A stretch of DNA of 64,000 nt from Mycolicibacterium mucogenicum DSM 44124 (GCF_005670685.2 NZ_CP062008.1:4402001-4466000), one strand, 5' to 3'; shown: positions 25,357-35,895, numbered from the stretch's first letter. Numbers and translations: made by a program. Notes: generated from the letters alone by a model not told the origin.

Positions 25357-26232
25357 CTAACGGCAAAGTGAGTTGAGGGGATGTCGCTCGCAGTACGGGC
25401 TTGGCTGCCGAGCCGGAGTGAATTTGTGCGTCGGGATGGGAGATTGAGTCGACATCCAGTAGTTGTATCCGCCTTCCAGCAAGCCATAGCCGAAATACGC
25501 CAAGCCCGCGAAGAGCAGCGCGATAGACCCCCACGCTATGGCTCCAACGCCGCCGCGCACCTGCAAGAGCAGGTTGTTGACCAACCTGTCGACGTCAGCC
25601 GCGTCGACCGAACGCACCAACGTCGGCCGAACAGTCTGATCGAATACGTCTTTGGCACCTGCCCCGATCTTTCCGCGCGGCGGCGGACGATTTGTACTTT
25701 GGCGCTGCGCTTGGTTGTACGCGTTGCGCGCGGATTCGCCTATCGCGTAGCCGGCGCGACTGATCATGTATATGCCCGCCCCGCCGAGACTCAGCAGTGA
25801 GATGAACCCAGCAACGAGTCCAGCGCCAGTGGTCTGGCCAGCGGCGAACAATCCGGGCATGATGCGGCCGACGACGAAGGCAACGACCGCCAGGCAGACC
25901 GCGAGAGCGCCCTTGGTCAGCGCGCCCGTCAAGACAAGACTCTTGGCCTCCTTGATGAGGGTGCCCTTGATCGCGTCCAAGGTTGCGCCCACGTAGTCAC
26001 CCTGTCGCAAGTCAGGGACTAGGTCAGTCAAGGGCTGGGCAACCGCTGCCCCGTCATTCATCTCAGTCCGGATCCTGTGGGCGGTTGCCGCCGCCGACGC
26101 GGCGACGATCGCACGCAGAATTGCCAACTCCGTCTTTGAATTGCCGAATCTCGCCCGACCTTCGCGTAGCGCCGAACGATAGGCGTTTGCGAGGTCCTCT
26201 CCGACCTTCGAACCGGCCATCTGCTCACCCAC
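25357..26232 (-). CDS. Uncharacterised multi-pass membrane protein
   Basis: 291 residues (a start at ATG 26220 is also possible). The N-terminal 95 residues are helical and soluble. Three or four membrane helices follow: LAVCLAVVAFVVGRIMPGLF, GLVAGFISLLSLGGAGIYM and IAWGSIALLFAGLAYFGYG. A cysteine-containing tail ends the protein. I do not recognise a family. The long non-coding, AT-richer stretch in front suggests an acquired gene. Confidence 0.6.
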   Translation of the reverse strand: MGEQMAGSKVGEDLANAYRSALREGRARFGNSKTELAILRAIVAASAAATAHRIRTEMNDGAAVAQPLTDLVPDLRQGDYVGATLDAIKGTLIKEAKSLVLTGALTKGALAVCLAVVAFVVGRIMPGLFAAGQTTGAGLVAGFISLLSLGGAGIYMISRAGYAIGESARNAYNQAQRQSTNRPPPRGKIGAGAKDVFDQTVRPTLVRSVDAADVDRLVNNLLLQVRGGVGAIAWGSIALLFAGLAYFGYGLLEGGYNYWMSTQSPIPTHKFTPARQPSPYCERHPLNSLCR

Positions 26233-26810
26233 CCCATTTACAGGCAGTAGTCACGAGACTCACAGCTAGACAGCTATGCTACGTCGATTTGCTGACGGCA
26301 TCGCGAGATCGCGGATGATTCACGTCAAAAAGTTGATATCGACGACTCCATATGCTGTTTGCCCTATTGGGCATCGTTTCGCAACAACACGGACGGTCGA
26401 GAGCGGTCCCGGGGATCGATTCTGAGTTTTGCGCCAGATCACGACCGAGCCCGACGCTGAGTCATAATCCGCAGTTCCAACAGCTATCTGACCGCCAGTC
26501 AGCGATATTCGCTCGATTCAAGATCAAATTCGTTGCTTGTGCCGAAAACCCGCTGAAAACAGTGTGAAAATTGTTGATTAAGCAACAATTGAGATTGCTG
26601 TTGTGCACCTGACGCAGCATCGACGGGCAGATTCGATGCACGCCGCACAAGTTGGGAACCGTGTTGCGCGATCGACCAAAATCGGAACTCCAGATGGCTA
26701 TCGTCGTTGCGAGAAAGAGCAAACCGAGCACCCGCGACGCACCGAATCGATGACCATTCTCTCCGTCAACCTCTGAACCTAGGCCTCATCCCCGACGAAG
26801 GAGCGATGGG
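26233..26810. other. AT-richer non-coding stretch with an inverted repeat
   Basis: 578 bp without a convincing gene; the short frames present are not protein-like. It is visibly less GC-rich than its surroundings. AATTGTTG (26569-26576) and CAACAATT (26583-26590) form a perfect inverted repeat with a 6-base centre. The DUF2235 ribosome site GAAGGAG lies at the right end. Confidence 0.5.
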
Positions 26811-27968
26811 ATGTCCAAACGACTGGTGGTGTGCTGCGATGGCACCTGGAACACCCCCGACCAACACTCCCGTGGGGCGCCCAGCCCGACCAACGTCACC
26901 AAACTCGCATTGGCGATTGCACCCCGTGACCCGAAGGGCTGCGAGCAGCGCATGTTCTACCATCGCGGCGTTGGCACCAGCCGGTACGAACGCGTCCGCG
27001 GCGGAGCCTTCGGCCTCGGGTTGGCCCGCGATGTCCGCGACACCTATCGCTTCCTCGTGGAAAACTACGAACCGGGCGACGCACTGTTCTTCTTCGGCTT
27101 CAGCCGCGGCGCGTTCACCGCACGCAGCACCGCCGGGTTCGTACGCAATTGCGGAATTCTGCGCCGCGAATACGCCGACAAGATCGGCGAGGCATACAGC
27201 TTCTATCGCGGGCGCAGCAGCACCAGCCATCCCCGCAGCATCGAGGCGACCCTCTTCCGAAGTTCGTACTCCCACGAGCCAGACATCCACTTCATCGGGG
27301 TCTGGGACACCGTCGGCGCGCTCGGCATCCCGCTGAACGGGCTGCGCCTGGTCAACCTGTTCAACCGGCGCTTCCAGTTCCACGACACGGAGTTGAGCAC
27401 CAGGGTCCACGCCGCGTTCCAAGCGCTCGCCATCGACGAGAAACGCGGGCCGTTTCGGCCCGCCGTCTGGAAGCAGGCACCGGACGCACCAAAATCCCAA
27501 CACGTCGAGCAGGTGTGGTTCGCCGGCGTGCACTGCGACATCGGCGGCGGCTACGACCCGCCCGGCCTCAGCGATATCACGCTGCCGTGGATGGTCCAGC
27601 GCGCCCAGCGATACGACCTCTACTTCGATCCGAAAGCGTTCACGTATCGGGACTGCGCCTACGCCCCGGAACCGGACGCGACCGCGACCCTGGCCAGCCG
27701 GACCTCGGTACATCCGGACCCACTGCAGCTTCCCGAGAACTCGCGCACCCTCTTCTATCGACTCATCCCGCCATACATCCGTCCGATCGGCGCGACTGAT
27801 TGGGACCGCGAAGCCGTCGCCTCGACCGCGGTCGAACTCCATGAAGCAAAGCCGCACTACTACGAACCGAAGAACCTCGTGGCGTACCTGGGCGGGCCGC
27901 ACCACACAGACAAGATCGACGTGCCCACAGAGTGGCGGTCACGAGGCGACGCATCCGATCGAGCTTGA
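26811..27968 (+). CDS. DUF2235 alpha/beta hydrolase (Tle1-like)
   Basis: 385 residues. It starts KRLVVCCDGTWNTPDQ, the family signature, and has the nucleophile elbow FFFGFSRGAFTARS, the acidic IHFIGVWDTVGALG and the histidine region VWFAGVHCDIGGGY. DUF2235 includes type VI secretion phospholipase effectors (Tle1), but here there is no secretion or immunity gene nearby and no signal peptide, so a cytosolic hydrolase is more likely. The lipid or other ester substrate is unknown. Confidence 0.83.
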   Translation: MSKRLVVCCDGTWNTPDQHSRGAPSPTNVTKLALAIAPRDPKGCEQRMFYHRGVGTSRYERVRGGAFGLGLARDVRDTYRFLVENYEPGDALFFFGFSRGAFTARSTAGFVRNCGILRREYADKIGEAYSFYRGRSSTSHPRSIEATLFRSSYSHEPDIHFIGVWDTVGALGIPLNGLRLVNLFNRRFQFHDTELSTRVHAAFQALAIDEKRGPFRPAVWKQAPDAPKSQHVEQVWFAGVHCDIGGGYDPPGLSDITLPWMVQRAQRYDLYFDPKAFTYRDCAYAPEPDATATLASRTSVHPDPLQLPENSRTLFYRLIPPYIRPIGATDWDREAVASTAVELHEAKPHYYEPKNLVAYLGGPHHTDKIDVPTEWRSRGDASDRA

Positions 27969-28001
27969 CGGAGTCCGCGCACAGCCGACAAAGCGATGCC
28001 C

Positions 28002-28673
28002 TCAACCCAGCAGGGCTCCAATGGCGCTGTCACGCAGATCGGCCAGTAGCGCGCCAGGATCCTCGTAGACCTCGGCCATGCCGGCGGCACGCAATTCATC
28101 GCCACCCACCCCGCCGGTCAGGAGACCGACCGACGTCACCCCCGCCCGCGCACATGCCACTGCGTCCCAGACGGCATCCCCGACGAACACGGCTTGCGCC
28201 GGTACGACACCGGCCTTGTCGAGTGCCACCTTGATGATGTCGGGCTCGGGCTTGGCCGTGTCCACGTCCCCGGACATGGTTACCGCCGACACCACGTCGT
28301 CACAGTCCAGGACCTGGCGCGTCAGCTCCAGTTCGTCCTCCGGCGCCGACGTGGCCAGCACCACCTGCAGGCCCAGATCGGCGACTCCGTGCAAGAGGTC
28401 GCGCGCGCCCGGCAACGGCTGCATCAATCCCGCCGACTGGCGGTAGTAGCGACTGTGCAGCTGTCTGAGTCGCTGCCCGGTTTCATCGGACGCATCCGGA
28501 CACAGATCATGGATCAGCGACGTCCCGTCCATCCCTATGCACCGATGCACGCGCCATGCCGGCACCGACAGGTCTTCGTCGGCGAACGCGCGCAGCCACG
28601 CGTGCACGTGCAGATAATTCGTATCAACCAACGTGCCGTCGACGTCGAACAAGACTGCTGGGTGTGCCGCCAT
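28002..28673 (-). CDS. HAD-superfamily phosphatase (phosphoglycolate phosphatase-like)
   Basis: 223 residues. HAD motif I AVLFDVDGTLVDTN, motif II VVLATSAPEDEL, motif III lysine in DTAKPEPDIIKVAL and motif IV VFVGDAVWDAVACARAG. The helical cap after residue 15 puts it in subclass I (Gph/beta-phosphoglucomutase group). It hydrolyses a small phosphate ester; which one cannot be read from the sequence. Convergent with the DUF2235 gene. Confidence 0.85.
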   Translation of the reverse strand: MAAHPAVLFDVDGTLVDTNYLHVHAWLRAFADEDLSVPAWRVHRCIGMDGTSLIHDLCPDASDETGQRLRQLHSRYYRQSAGLMQPLPGARDLLHGVADLGLQVVLATSAPEDELELTRQVLDCDDVVSAVTMSGDVDTAKPEPDIIKVALDKAGVVPAQAVFVGDAVWDAVACARAGVTSVGLLTGGVGGDELRAAGMAEVYEDPGALLADLRDSAIGALLG

Positions 28674-28798
28674 ACCGCCGGGAGTACCCCCGATCAGGCC
28701 CTCCTACGCCAACCGAGATGATCAGCGTTGAAAGACGGCTTGCCCGATGACCGCCGGTCCGTGAATTGCCTTGGCAATCCGGGGATTACAACAGCTGA

Positions 28799-29530
28799 CT
28801 AGTTGACCCCAGCAGCCTGAGCCGCCGGTTGCGCCGGCTTGGCCACTCCCCCGACCCGGCTTGCCACGTAATCGGCGGCGCGGTCGGTCAGCCCGCGCGC
28901 CTGGTACGCACCGTGGGCACCCTGATCGCCACCGGTCGGTGAGCACACCGGATCCTCGGGGATGCAGACGTCGTCGGTCTTGCCGACGTAGCGCGGGCCG
29001 ACGGTGATGGGCGGCGCGCCCGTGTAGATCATCTGCAGGAATCCGCTGGACGGTTTCCCGAACAGGACGACGCCGGCCACGCGATCGGACACCGACGCCG
29101 GCATCGGCCCACTCAGGCCGGGCGGCAACGTGAAGCCCTGCGGCACGCTGTCCTCGGTGATGTACGCGGCGACCGCCGCGCCCTGAGAGTAGCCGCCGAG
29201 CACGACTTTGGTGTTCGGGCAAGCACTCGCGGTGGCCATGACCTTGTTCTTCGCGTCGATCACGCCATCGGCGGCGGTCGCGAAATCAAGGGACGCAGGG
29301 TAATTGACGGCGTAGACGTCCACCGACTTTCCCGGTGTTCTGGCGCGGAGCGCATCCACGAATGCCTGCCCGACGCCACCGACACCGGCGGGCTCGAAGG
29401 TGCCTCGAGCGAACACCACCTGCACGTCAGGACAGGCCTCCGCAGCGGCGGGGCCGGCGGCAGCGATGCCCCCAGCCGTGACCGATACCGCTGCGGCGAC
29501 AGTGATCAGCCACCGATCATTTCGATTCAT
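28799..29530 (-). CDS. Secreted cutinase-family esterase (Culp-like)
   Basis: 243 residues from ATG 29530. A signal peptide (WLITVAAAVSVTAGGIAAAG, cut near AAAEAC) is followed by the cutinase domain: VQVVFARGTFEPAG, nucleophile in VVLGGYSQGAAVAAY, D in DDVCIPEDPVC and H in AHGAYQ. Two disulphide pairs are likely. Mycobacterial Culp proteins hydrolyse lipid esters outside the cell. It has an Ala/Pro-rich C-terminal tail. Confidence 0.87.
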   Translation of the reverse strand: MNRNDRWLITVAAAVSVTAGGIAAAGPAAAEACPDVQVVFARGTFEPAGVGGVGQAFVDALRARTPGKSVDVYAVNYPASLDFATAADGVIDAKNKVMATASACPNTKVVLGGYSQGAAVAAYITEDSVPQGFTLPPGLSGPMPASVSDRVAGVVLFGKPSSGFLQMIYTGAPPITVGPRYVGKTDDVCIPEDPVCSPTGGDQGAHGAYQARGLTDRAADYVASRVGGVAKPAQPAAQAAGVN

Positions 29531-29747
29531 TTGGACGCGCCCCCAACTCGACACCAAAGCAGGAGCAGCGATGCCCCCGCGGTCACCTCTTTCATGTCTA
29601 CCCCATTCAGCTCAATCGAATCCTCCGCCGCCCAGTGATCCACACCACGCGACCGAGATCGCACCCCGCAGCGAAATCGGCTGCCTCGAAGCAGAACTCA
29701 CCGATCGGATCGGCTGACGTTCATGCCTGACGCTCATCGCACCGGCC

Positions 29748-32651
29748 TCAGACGGACGCCAGGTCGGAATCGGATTCGCGCGGGACCGGCTTCGGCCAGG
29801 GCTGCGGCACCGGACGCTGACGCACGCGCTGCGGCCACCAGAACCAGCGTCCGAGCAGGCTGGCGATCGACGGCGTCATCAGGGACCGCACCACCAGCGT
29901 GTCGAACAGCAGACCCAGACCGATGGTCGTACCGACCTGGCCGATGATGATCAGCTTGCTCACCGACATGGACATCATGGTGAAGGCGAACACCAGGCCC
30001 GCCGAGGTGACGACCGAACCGGTGCCCACCATGGCACGGATGATGCCGGTGTTCAGCCCGGCGTGGATTTCCTCCTTGATGCGGGAGACCAGCAGCAGGT
30101 TGTAGTCCGCGCCCACCGCCAGCAGCACGATGACCGACATCGGTAGCACCATCCAGTGCAACGGAATACCCACGATGTGCTGCCAGAGCAGCACCGACAG
30201 ACCGAAGGCCGATGCCAGACTGAGAACCACGGTGCCGACGATCACCGCCGACGCGACGACCGCACGGGTCAGGACCAACATGATGATGAAGATCAGGATC
30301 AGCGCCGCAGCCGCGACGATCATCAGGTCGTAATCGGCACCGATCTGCATGTCGTTGTACATGGCTGCGCTACCGCCGAGGTAGATCGAGGAGCCCTCGA
30401 GGGGCGTGCCCTTGATCGCGTCGGCCGCGGCGACCTTGAGCGGTTCGATGCGCGAGGTGCCCTCCTGCGTCAACGGGTTGCCCTGGTGAATGATGGTGAA
30501 CCGCACCGCATGGCCGTCTGGCGACATGAACAGCTTGAGGCCGCGCTGGAAATCTGCGGTCTCGAAGGCTTCCGGCGGCAGGTAGAACGAATCGTCGTTC
30601 TTGGCTGCGTCGAAGGCCTCGCTCATCGCGGTGCCGGTCTTCTGCATCGCAATGGTCTGGTCCTGCTGTGCCTTCTGCATCTGGTACTGATTCAGCAGCA
30701 CCTGCTTCTGGTGCTTCATCGACGCGATCTGCTTGGGCATCGTCGCGACCATCTTGGGCATGAGGTCGGCCATGCGCTGCATGTCGGGAACGATGGCCTG
30801 GAAGTCATCGGACATCAGGCTGATGCCGTCGATGCTCTCGAAGACCGACCTCATGGACCAGCACACCGGGATGTCGAAGCAGTGCGGCTCCCAGTAGAAG
30901 TAGTTGCGCATGGGCCGGAAGAAATCATCGAAGTCCGACAGGTGATCTCGAGTGTCACCCATGTCATCCGAGGTGGTCTTCATCTTGTCGGCCATCCGCT
31001 GCGACACCGCGGCCAGATCCTTCTGGATGCTCATCATCTCGGTCATGGCGTCGATGCTGTTCTGCAGATCGTCGGCCTGCGAGAGCAGATTGTTCAGATT
31101 GGTCTGCGTGTAGTCGTTGTTCATGAGCTGCGTGGAGCCGCTCTGTCCGACGGTGTACGGGATCGTCGAGTGCTTGATCGGGTCACCGTCAGGTCGGGTG
31201 ATGGTCTGCACCTGGGCAATTCCGTGCACGTTCTTGAGCGCCTTGGCGATCTTGTCGATCACCAGGAAGTCCGCCGGGTTCCGCATGTCGTGATCGGACT
31301 CGACCATCATCAGATCCGGGTTCATCTTGGCTTGCGAAAAGTGCCGGAACGCAGCGTCATAGCCGACGTTGGCGGGGATGTCCTTCGGCAGGTAGATCCG
31401 GTCGTCGTAGATGGTGTGATAGCCCGGTAGCGCGATCAGGCCGACCAGTGCCGCCACCACGGCGCCGACCAGAATGGCGCCCGGCCAGCGCACCGTTGCG
31501 GTACCGACCCGATGCCAGCCGGCGGTTCTCGTGTTCATTCGGGGCTCGAGCACCCGGCGGAAGCGGGTTGCGACCGAGATCACCGCGGGCCCCAGGGTCA
31601 GCGCCATCGCGACCACCATCACCATGCCGATGGCCAGCGGGAAGCCCATGGTTTGGAAGTACGGCAACCGGGTGAAGTGCAGGCACAACGTGGCGCCGGC
31701 AATGGTCAGGCCCGAGGCCAGCACCACGTGCGCGGTGCCGTGAAACATTGTGTAGTAGGCCGACTCTCGGTCCTCGCCGGCCCGTCGCGCTTCCTGATAA
31801 CGCCCGATCAGGAAGATGACGTAATCCGTCGCGGCGGCGATCGCCAGCGTCACCAACAGGTTGGTGGCGAAGGTGGTCAGCCCGAAAACGTTGTGGTAGC
31901 CCAGGAATGCCACCAGACCGCGCGCCCCGGAGAGTTCGAGCACCACCATCACCAGCACCAGCAAGGTCGCGATGACGGATCGGTAGACCAAGAGCAGCAT
32001 GACCGCGATGACGCCGAAGGTCACCAGTTCGATCAGTTCCATGCTCTTGTCACCGACGACGTTCTGATCGGTGCTGGTCGCCGCGGGACCGGTCACATAG
32101 GCCTTCACCCCTGGCGGAGCAGGGCTTTCGGTGGCGATGTGGCGCACCGCGGCGACCGACTCGTTGGCCAGCGTCTCACCCTGGTCACCGGCGATGTAGA
32201 CCTGAACGTAGGCGGCCTTGCCGTCGCGGCTCTGCGCACCCTTGGCGGTCAGCGTGTCGCCCCAGAAGTCCTGGACGTGCTGTACATGGGTGGTGTCGGC
32301 GCGCAGATCGCTGACCATCTTGTCGTAGAACGCGTGCGCGTCGGCCCCCAGCGGGCGATCACCTTCGAGGACGATCATCACCGAACTGCTGGTGGTGTAC
32401 TCGTCGAACACCTTGCCGACACTCTTGGTTGCGATCATCGAGGGTGCGTCATTCGGGCTCATGGACACCGCGCGCAGCTTGCCGACTTCCTCGAGCTGCG
32501 GGACGACGGTGTTCAGCGCGGCGATGACCCCGATCCACGCCAGGATGATGAGCACCGCGAACCGGCGGAGGAACCGCGGTATCCCCTTGTGCCCCTTGTT
32601 CTCCACCACCGGGATGGCGTCGGTCTGGGCCTCGTCGGCCGGCGCGCTCAT
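29748..32651 (-). CDS. mmpL: MmpL-family RND lipid/siderophore transporter
   Basis: 967 residues, the usual size. Two RND halves, each with a membrane helix, a large periplasmic loop and five more helices; motifs [16 protein letters not shown] and [16 protein letters not shown] mark transmembrane segment 4 and its counterpart. The second loop holds a long helical hairpin rich in Met, Gln and Lys (about residues 500-670), as in MmpL4/5-type exporters. It is translationally coupled (ATGA) to mmpS and likely exports a lipid or siderophore to the envelope. Confidence 0.92.
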   Translation of the reverse strand: MSAPADEAQTDAIPVVENKGHKGIPRFLRRFAVLIILAWIGVIAALNTVVPQLEEVGKLRAVSMSPNDAPSMIATKSVGKVFDEYTTSSSVMIVLEGDRPLGADAHAFYDKMVSDLRADTTHVQHVQDFWGDTLTAKGAQSRDGKAAYVQVYIAGDQGETLANESVAAVRHIATESPAPPGVKAYVTGPAATSTDQNVVGDKSMELIELVTFGVIAVMLLLVYRSVIATLLVLVMVVLELSGARGLVAFLGYHNVFGLTTFATNLLVTLAIAAATDYVIFLIGRYQEARRAGEDRESAYYTMFHGTAHVVLASGLTIAGATLCLHFTRLPYFQTMGFPLAIGMVMVVAMALTLGPAVISVATRFRRVLEPRMNTRTAGWHRVGTATVRWPGAILVGAVVAALVGLIALPGYHTIYDDRIYLPKDIPANVGYDAAFRHFSQAKMNPDLMMVESDHDMRNPADFLVIDKIAKALKNVHGIAQVQTITRPDGDPIKHSTIPYTVGQSGSTQLMNNDYTQTNLNNLLSQADDLQNSIDAMTEMMSIQKDLAAVSQRMADKMKTTSDDMGDTRDHLSDFDDFFRPMRNYFYWEPHCFDIPVCWSMRSVFESIDGISLMSDDFQAIVPDMQRMADLMPKMVATMPKQIASMKHQKQVLLNQYQMQKAQQDQTIAMQKTGTAMSEAFDAAKNDDSFYLPPEAFETADFQRGLKLFMSPDGHAVRFTIIHQGNPLTQEGTSRIEPLKVAAADAIKGTPLEGSSIYLGGSAAMYNDMQIGADYDLMIVAAAALILIFIIMLVLTRAVVASAVIVGTVVLSLASAFGLSVLLWQHIVGIPLHWMVLPMSVIVLLAVGADYNLLLVSRIKEEIHAGLNTGIIRAMVGTGSVVTSAGLVFAFTMMSMSVSKLIIIGQVGTTIGLGLLFDTLVVRSLMTPSIASLLGRWFWWPQRVRQRPVPQPWPKPVPRESDSDLASV

Positions 32652-33073
32652 GCGGCCTTCACAAAGCAGAAGGTTTCGGCGTTCATACCGGTGGCGGTCC
32701 TCTCTTCTTTGACCACGTCATCGACACTGACCCGGCAGCTGATGCTGTTGCCGTCGCCCTGGGCCAGGATGTTGGGCTGCACAGAAGGCAAGGTGGTCGA
32801 CAGCGTCAACGTCCACGGCAAAGACACCCCCGCGGCGCGCTGCGGCTTGCCTTCGAGGTCCATGTAGTTGATGGTGGCCGTGCTACCCGTGCCGTAGATC
32901 TCGTACTTGACGAACTTGGGGTTGAAGTCCTCGGCGTTGTCCGAGCTCTTCTCGGTGATCACGACGGGATTCGCCCCGAACACCTGTCGCACATTCGACA
33001 CGATCACCACGCCGCCGGCGACCGCGACGATCACCAATAACGGTAGCCATGCCCGTCGAAACACTCTTGTCAT
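32648..33073 (-). CDS. mmpS: MmpS-family accessory protein
   Basis: 141 residues from ATG 33073. One N-terminal membrane helix ([20 protein letters not shown]) is followed by the periplasmic beta-rich MmpS domain ([43 protein letters not shown]). It partners MmpL in export. A TetR-type operator half a promoter length upstream matches the one at the divergent tetR gene. Confidence 0.9.
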   Translation of the reverse strand: MTRVFRRAWLPLLVIVAVAGGVVIVSNVRQVFGANPVVITEKSSDNAEDFNPKFVKYEIYGTGSTATINYMDLEGKPQRAAGVSLPWTLTLSTTLPSVQPNILAQGDGNSISCRVSVDDVVKEERTATGMNAETFCFVKAA

Positions 33074-33175
33074 CGCTGCCTTCTTCAGAAGTTGCCGACC
33101 GCGCGGTCGTCGGGCATGGGCAGGCACACCGCCGTTGATGCGCCCCCGGACATCTAGCTAGGTAACCTAACGGAA

Positions 33176-33200
33176 AAAGTGGATAGAGTCCATCCATTTA
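33176..33200. promoter_or_regulatory. TetR operator in front of mmpS-mmpL
   Basis: AAAGTGGAT-N7-ATCCATTTA matches the operator at 34224-34248 at 20 of 25 positions, so the same repressor probably controls both transcripts. Confidence 0.6.
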
Positions 33201-33314
33201 AATGTCGTCTTCGTTACAACCTGGCGCAGGCCCGCCGCATTCCTGCCCCGCGCGGGCAAATGCGATTTCCGCTGAAAAACCCTTGGTCAGCAGCGAAATT
33301 CGGACCTAAATCAC

Positions 33315-33782
33315 TCAGCTGTTGGAGGCGAAGTCCCAGACCTGCATATTGCCGGCGGGGTAGCTCAGGCACACGTCGGTGGCCTTGGCGACGACACCCT
33401 TGTTGTTGAAGAACACCTTGGCCCAGTTACCCCAGTGCGTGGCCACCTGCTCGTAGTAGACGTTGGTGGCGGTGTCCTCGGAGTACTGCCGGCGGGCCGC
33501 CGGGTCGAGCGAGAAGAACCAGTGGATGCGGTCCTGCGCCATCTGCTGGATGTCGGCGGGCCGGTTGTTCCGGTCGATCATGTAGCGCTGGTAGTACACC
33601 GGACTGGTGTCGCGTACCGCCTGCAGGTACTGCTCGGCATCGCAGGTGGTGGTGATGATCCGGCGCGGAATCGGGTAGTCGTCGGTCGCATCAGCGGCAG
33701 CCGGCGCGGCAAGCGGCACCGAGGTCGCCGCCAGTCCGACCGCCATGGCGGCCAATCCGATACGGAGCGATCGAAGCGTCAT
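33315..33782 (-). CDS. Secreted DUF5078 protein
   Basis: 155 residues. A signal peptide (ending APAAADA) precedes a domain rich in Tyr and Trp with two cysteines ([30 protein letters not shown]), the DUF5078 pattern found beside mmpS-mmpL genes in mycobacteria. Its ATG overlaps the stop of the DUF732 gene by 4 bp. It may be an extracytoplasmic helper of the exporter, inferred from context only. Confidence 0.75.
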   Translation of the reverse strand: MTLRSLRIGLAAMAVGLAATSVPLAAPAAADATDDYPIPRRIITTTCDAEQYLQAVRDTSPVYYQRYMIDRNNRPADIQQMAQDRIHWFFSLDPAARRQYSEDTATNVYYEQVATHWGNWAKVFFNNKGVVAKATDVCLSYPAGNMQVWDFASNS

Positions 33783-34150
33783 GCGCGAGCTCCCGTCTGC
33801 GACTGCTGCGCGGCGTCTTCCAGCACTGACCGTTTGTCGGGGCAGTAGAAATCTATTGCGGCACTGAGGAATTGCCAGTTCTGCTGAGTGGCGTTCTGCC
33901 GTGACAGGTTGGTGGCGACGAACTTGGCCGACTGATAGGCGTCGTGGTCGACGTTGTTACTCAGCCGCTGGCATGCGATCTTCCCCAGCCAGGCGTTGTA
34001 GTCCTTCGGGCCGTAGATGCCGTAGGTGTGCAACTGGTTCGCGAAGTCGGTATCGGGATCGGCATGCGCAGGTCCGGAACCGGACACCGCCACGACGATT
34101 CCGACTGCGGCGGCGGCCAACGCAGGTACGGCCCGGTGGTGTCGTGTCAT
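33779..34150 (-). CDS. Secreted DUF732 protein, mmp cluster
   Basis: 123 residues. A signal peptide ([18 protein letters not shown], cut near AHADP) is followed by DUF732 with [20 protein letters not shown] and two cysteines (KIACQRL, FYCPDK). First gene of a two-gene operon with DUF5078. A TetR operator lies 75 bp upstream, shared with the divergent tetR. Confidence 0.8.
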   Translation of the reverse strand: MTRHHRAVPALAAAAVGIVVAVSGSGPAHADPDTDFANQLHTYGIYGPKDYNAWLGKIACQRLSNNVDHDAYQSAKFVATNLSRQNATQQNWQFLSAAIDFYCPDKRSVLEDAAQQSQTGARA

Positions 34151-34223
34151 GCAGCGCGCCCTCCCGATCGCGAATCACCGCGATCGTGTGCCGGTCGCAG
34201 CGTCCGGCATGAAACTATGCCGC

Positions 34224-34248
34224 TAAGTGGATGGCGTCAATCCACTTA
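34224..34248. promoter_or_regulatory. TetR operator TAAGTGGAT-N7-ATCCACTTA
   Basis: Perfect 9-bp arms, 32 bp before the tetR start and 73 bp before the DUF732 gene. A second, slightly degenerate copy precedes mmpS. Confidence 0.7.
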
Positions 34249-34282
34249 CTGGAATGGTGTCCCGGATTACACTGCGGGGGTG

Positions 34283-34954
34283 ATGACCCGCCCGACCACA
34301 GATCGACCGTTGCGCAAGGATGCCGTGCGCAATCGTCAGCGCGTGATCGACGCGGCCCGCGACCTGTTCGCGACACAAGGCCTGAGCGCGACACTCAACG
34401 AGGTGGCGCACCACGGCGGGATCGGCGTCGGCACGGTGTATCGCCGGTTCTCCACCAAGGACGAGCTGATCGAGGCCATCTTCGAGGACGCGATCGACGA
34501 GATCGCCGCGGTGGCCGATACGGCATTGGAGTTCGACGACTCCTGGCAGGGCTTCTCCTGGTTCGTGGAGCAGATGTGCCAGCAGACGGCCACCGATCGG
34601 GGCCTGCGAGAAATCCTCTACAGCCAGAACGGTTGCGGCAATCGGGTGGACGCGGCACGTACCCGTCTGGTCCCGAAGATCGCGAAACTTGTTGCGCGGG
34701 CCCAGAAAGACGGCCATCTGCGGCCTGGCATCTCCGACAGCGACATGCCGATCCTGGGTCTCCTGGCGGGCACCGTCAGTGAATTCGCGGGGCACGTCGA
34801 CGCCGACCTGTGGCGGCGGTACGTGGCCATCTTCCTCGACGGTCTGCGCGCTCGCGATGGGCAGGACCCGCTGCCAGTCGATGCCCTTGACGAGGACCAG
34901 GCCGCGATCGCCATGACCACCTCACCGCCGGGGTCCTGCTTCAGCAAGGAGTAG
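34283..34954 (+). CDS. TetR-family repressor of the mmp cluster
   Basis: 223 residues from ATG 34283 (GTG 34280 is also in frame). The HTH region RQRVIDAARDLFATQGLSAT and VAHHGGIGVGTVYRRFSTKD is typical, and the ligand-binding domain is helical with the SBP/MftR-like FVEQMCQQTATDRGLREILY. It is divergent from DUF732-DUF5078 and upstream of mmpS-mmpL, and matching operators at both promoters indicate it controls them and itself. Confidence 0.88.
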   Translation: MTRPTTDRPLRKDAVRNRQRVIDAARDLFATQGLSATLNEVAHHGGIGVGTVYRRFSTKDELIEAIFEDAIDEIAAVADTALEFDDSWQGFSWFVEQMCQQTATDRGLREILYSQNGCGNRVDAARTRLVPKIAKLVARAQKDGHLRPGISDSDMPILGLLAGTVSEFAGHVDADLWRRYVAIFLDGLRARDGQDPLPVDALDEDQAAIAMTTSPPGSCFSKE

Positions 34955-34983
34955 CGGCCCGCGGGCCACAGGAACGCGTTGCG

Positions 34984-35895
34984 GTGCTTGTTCGTCCGAT
35001 GCGGCGGCTGGTGGCCGGCCTCGTCGCCAGGGAAACTCGAAACATGCGCGGCGCCGAACCACTGCTGACACCCATGCTCATCATCGTTTGTGTGGTGATG
35101 GCCCTCGCGGCGGCCGCGGTGAACCGCTTGGCGCTCAACGGATCAGTGTGGGAGGCGCCGAGCGCCGCGGTGCGTGCAGCACTGCAGCTGGCGGCAGTGT
35201 CGACCGTGCTCGCAGTCGCATTGCAGCGGGTGTGGTCGTCGATGCTGGTTCTGGTGGTGATGTTCATCGTCGCCTCGATTACTGCCGCTCGTCGCAGTCA
35301 GGCGCATCACGGCGCCTGGTGGCTGACCGTCGCCCTCGCCGCCGGCATGGTCATGGTGATTCCCCTGCTGACGCTCAGCGGTGTGGTGCCGTTCACTGGC
35401 GTCGCGGTGGTGCCCGTGTTCGGCATCGTGCTGGGCGGAACGATGACCGCATCAGCGGTGGCGGCGCGGCGTGCCCTCGATGCGCTGACCCAGCGTGCCG
35501 GTGAGGTTGAAGCGGCTCTCAGTCTTGGTCTGTCGGAACGTTTCTCGCGGATGTTGGTCATCGAGCGGCCGCTGTCGGACGCCCTGCTGCCCAACCTTGA
35601 TCAAACTCGCACCGCCGGACTCGTCACGCTTCCCGGGGCATTCGTCGGCGTGCTGCTGGCGACCGGCTCGGCCGCACAGGCGGCGGCGGTTCAGGTCCTG
35701 GTACTGGTCTCACTCTTACTCGCGCAGGTCTGCGGCGTCGCAGTCGTCGGGGAACTCGTGGTCCGAGGCAGGATCACGCGGCAAACCGTTACTTCCGCAG
35801 CCCCGGATCAACGACGGAAGTGTCACCGCATCAAGACAATTGGGGCAAGCACCGGGGTCAGCGGCGCCCGAGTCCTTCCGAGGCAGCGGCGATGA
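34984..35895 (+). CDS. FetB/UPF0014-family ABC permease
   Basis: 303 residues, seven or eight membrane helices; a start at ATG 35044 is possible. The stretches AVVPVFGIVLGGTMTASAVA, FSRMLVIERPLSDALLPNLD and TAGLVTLPGAFVGVLLATGS match UPF0014 permeases (E. coli FetB, iron export). No FetA-type ATPase gene is adjacent, so it is an orphan permease. Its C-terminal 38 bp overlap the convergent merR-type gene, and the tail beyond VRGRITRQ looks unconserved. Confidence 0.75.
   Translation: MLVRPMRRLVAGLVARETRNMRGAEPLLTPMLIIVCVVMALAAAAVNRLALNGSVWEAPSAAVRAALQLAAVSTVLAVALQRVWSSMLVLVVMFIVASITAARRSQAHHGAWWLTVALAAGMVMVIPLLTLSGVVPFTGVAVVPVFGIVLGGTMTASAVAARRALDALTQRAGEVEAALSLGLSERFSRMLVIERPLSDALLPNLDQTRTAGLVTLPGAFVGVLLATGSAAQAAAVQVLVLVSLLLAQVCGVAVVGELVVRGRITRQTVTSAAPDQRRKCHRIKTIGASTGVSGARVLPRQRR

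Noticed and set aside
26352..26567. 71-codon frame in the AT-rich gap
   Set aside because: No ribosome site, no domain, composition resembles random sequence.
30156..31430. 424-codon open frame on the plus strand
   Set aside because: Antisense to mmpL; His/Arg/Val-rich translation typical of a shadow frame.
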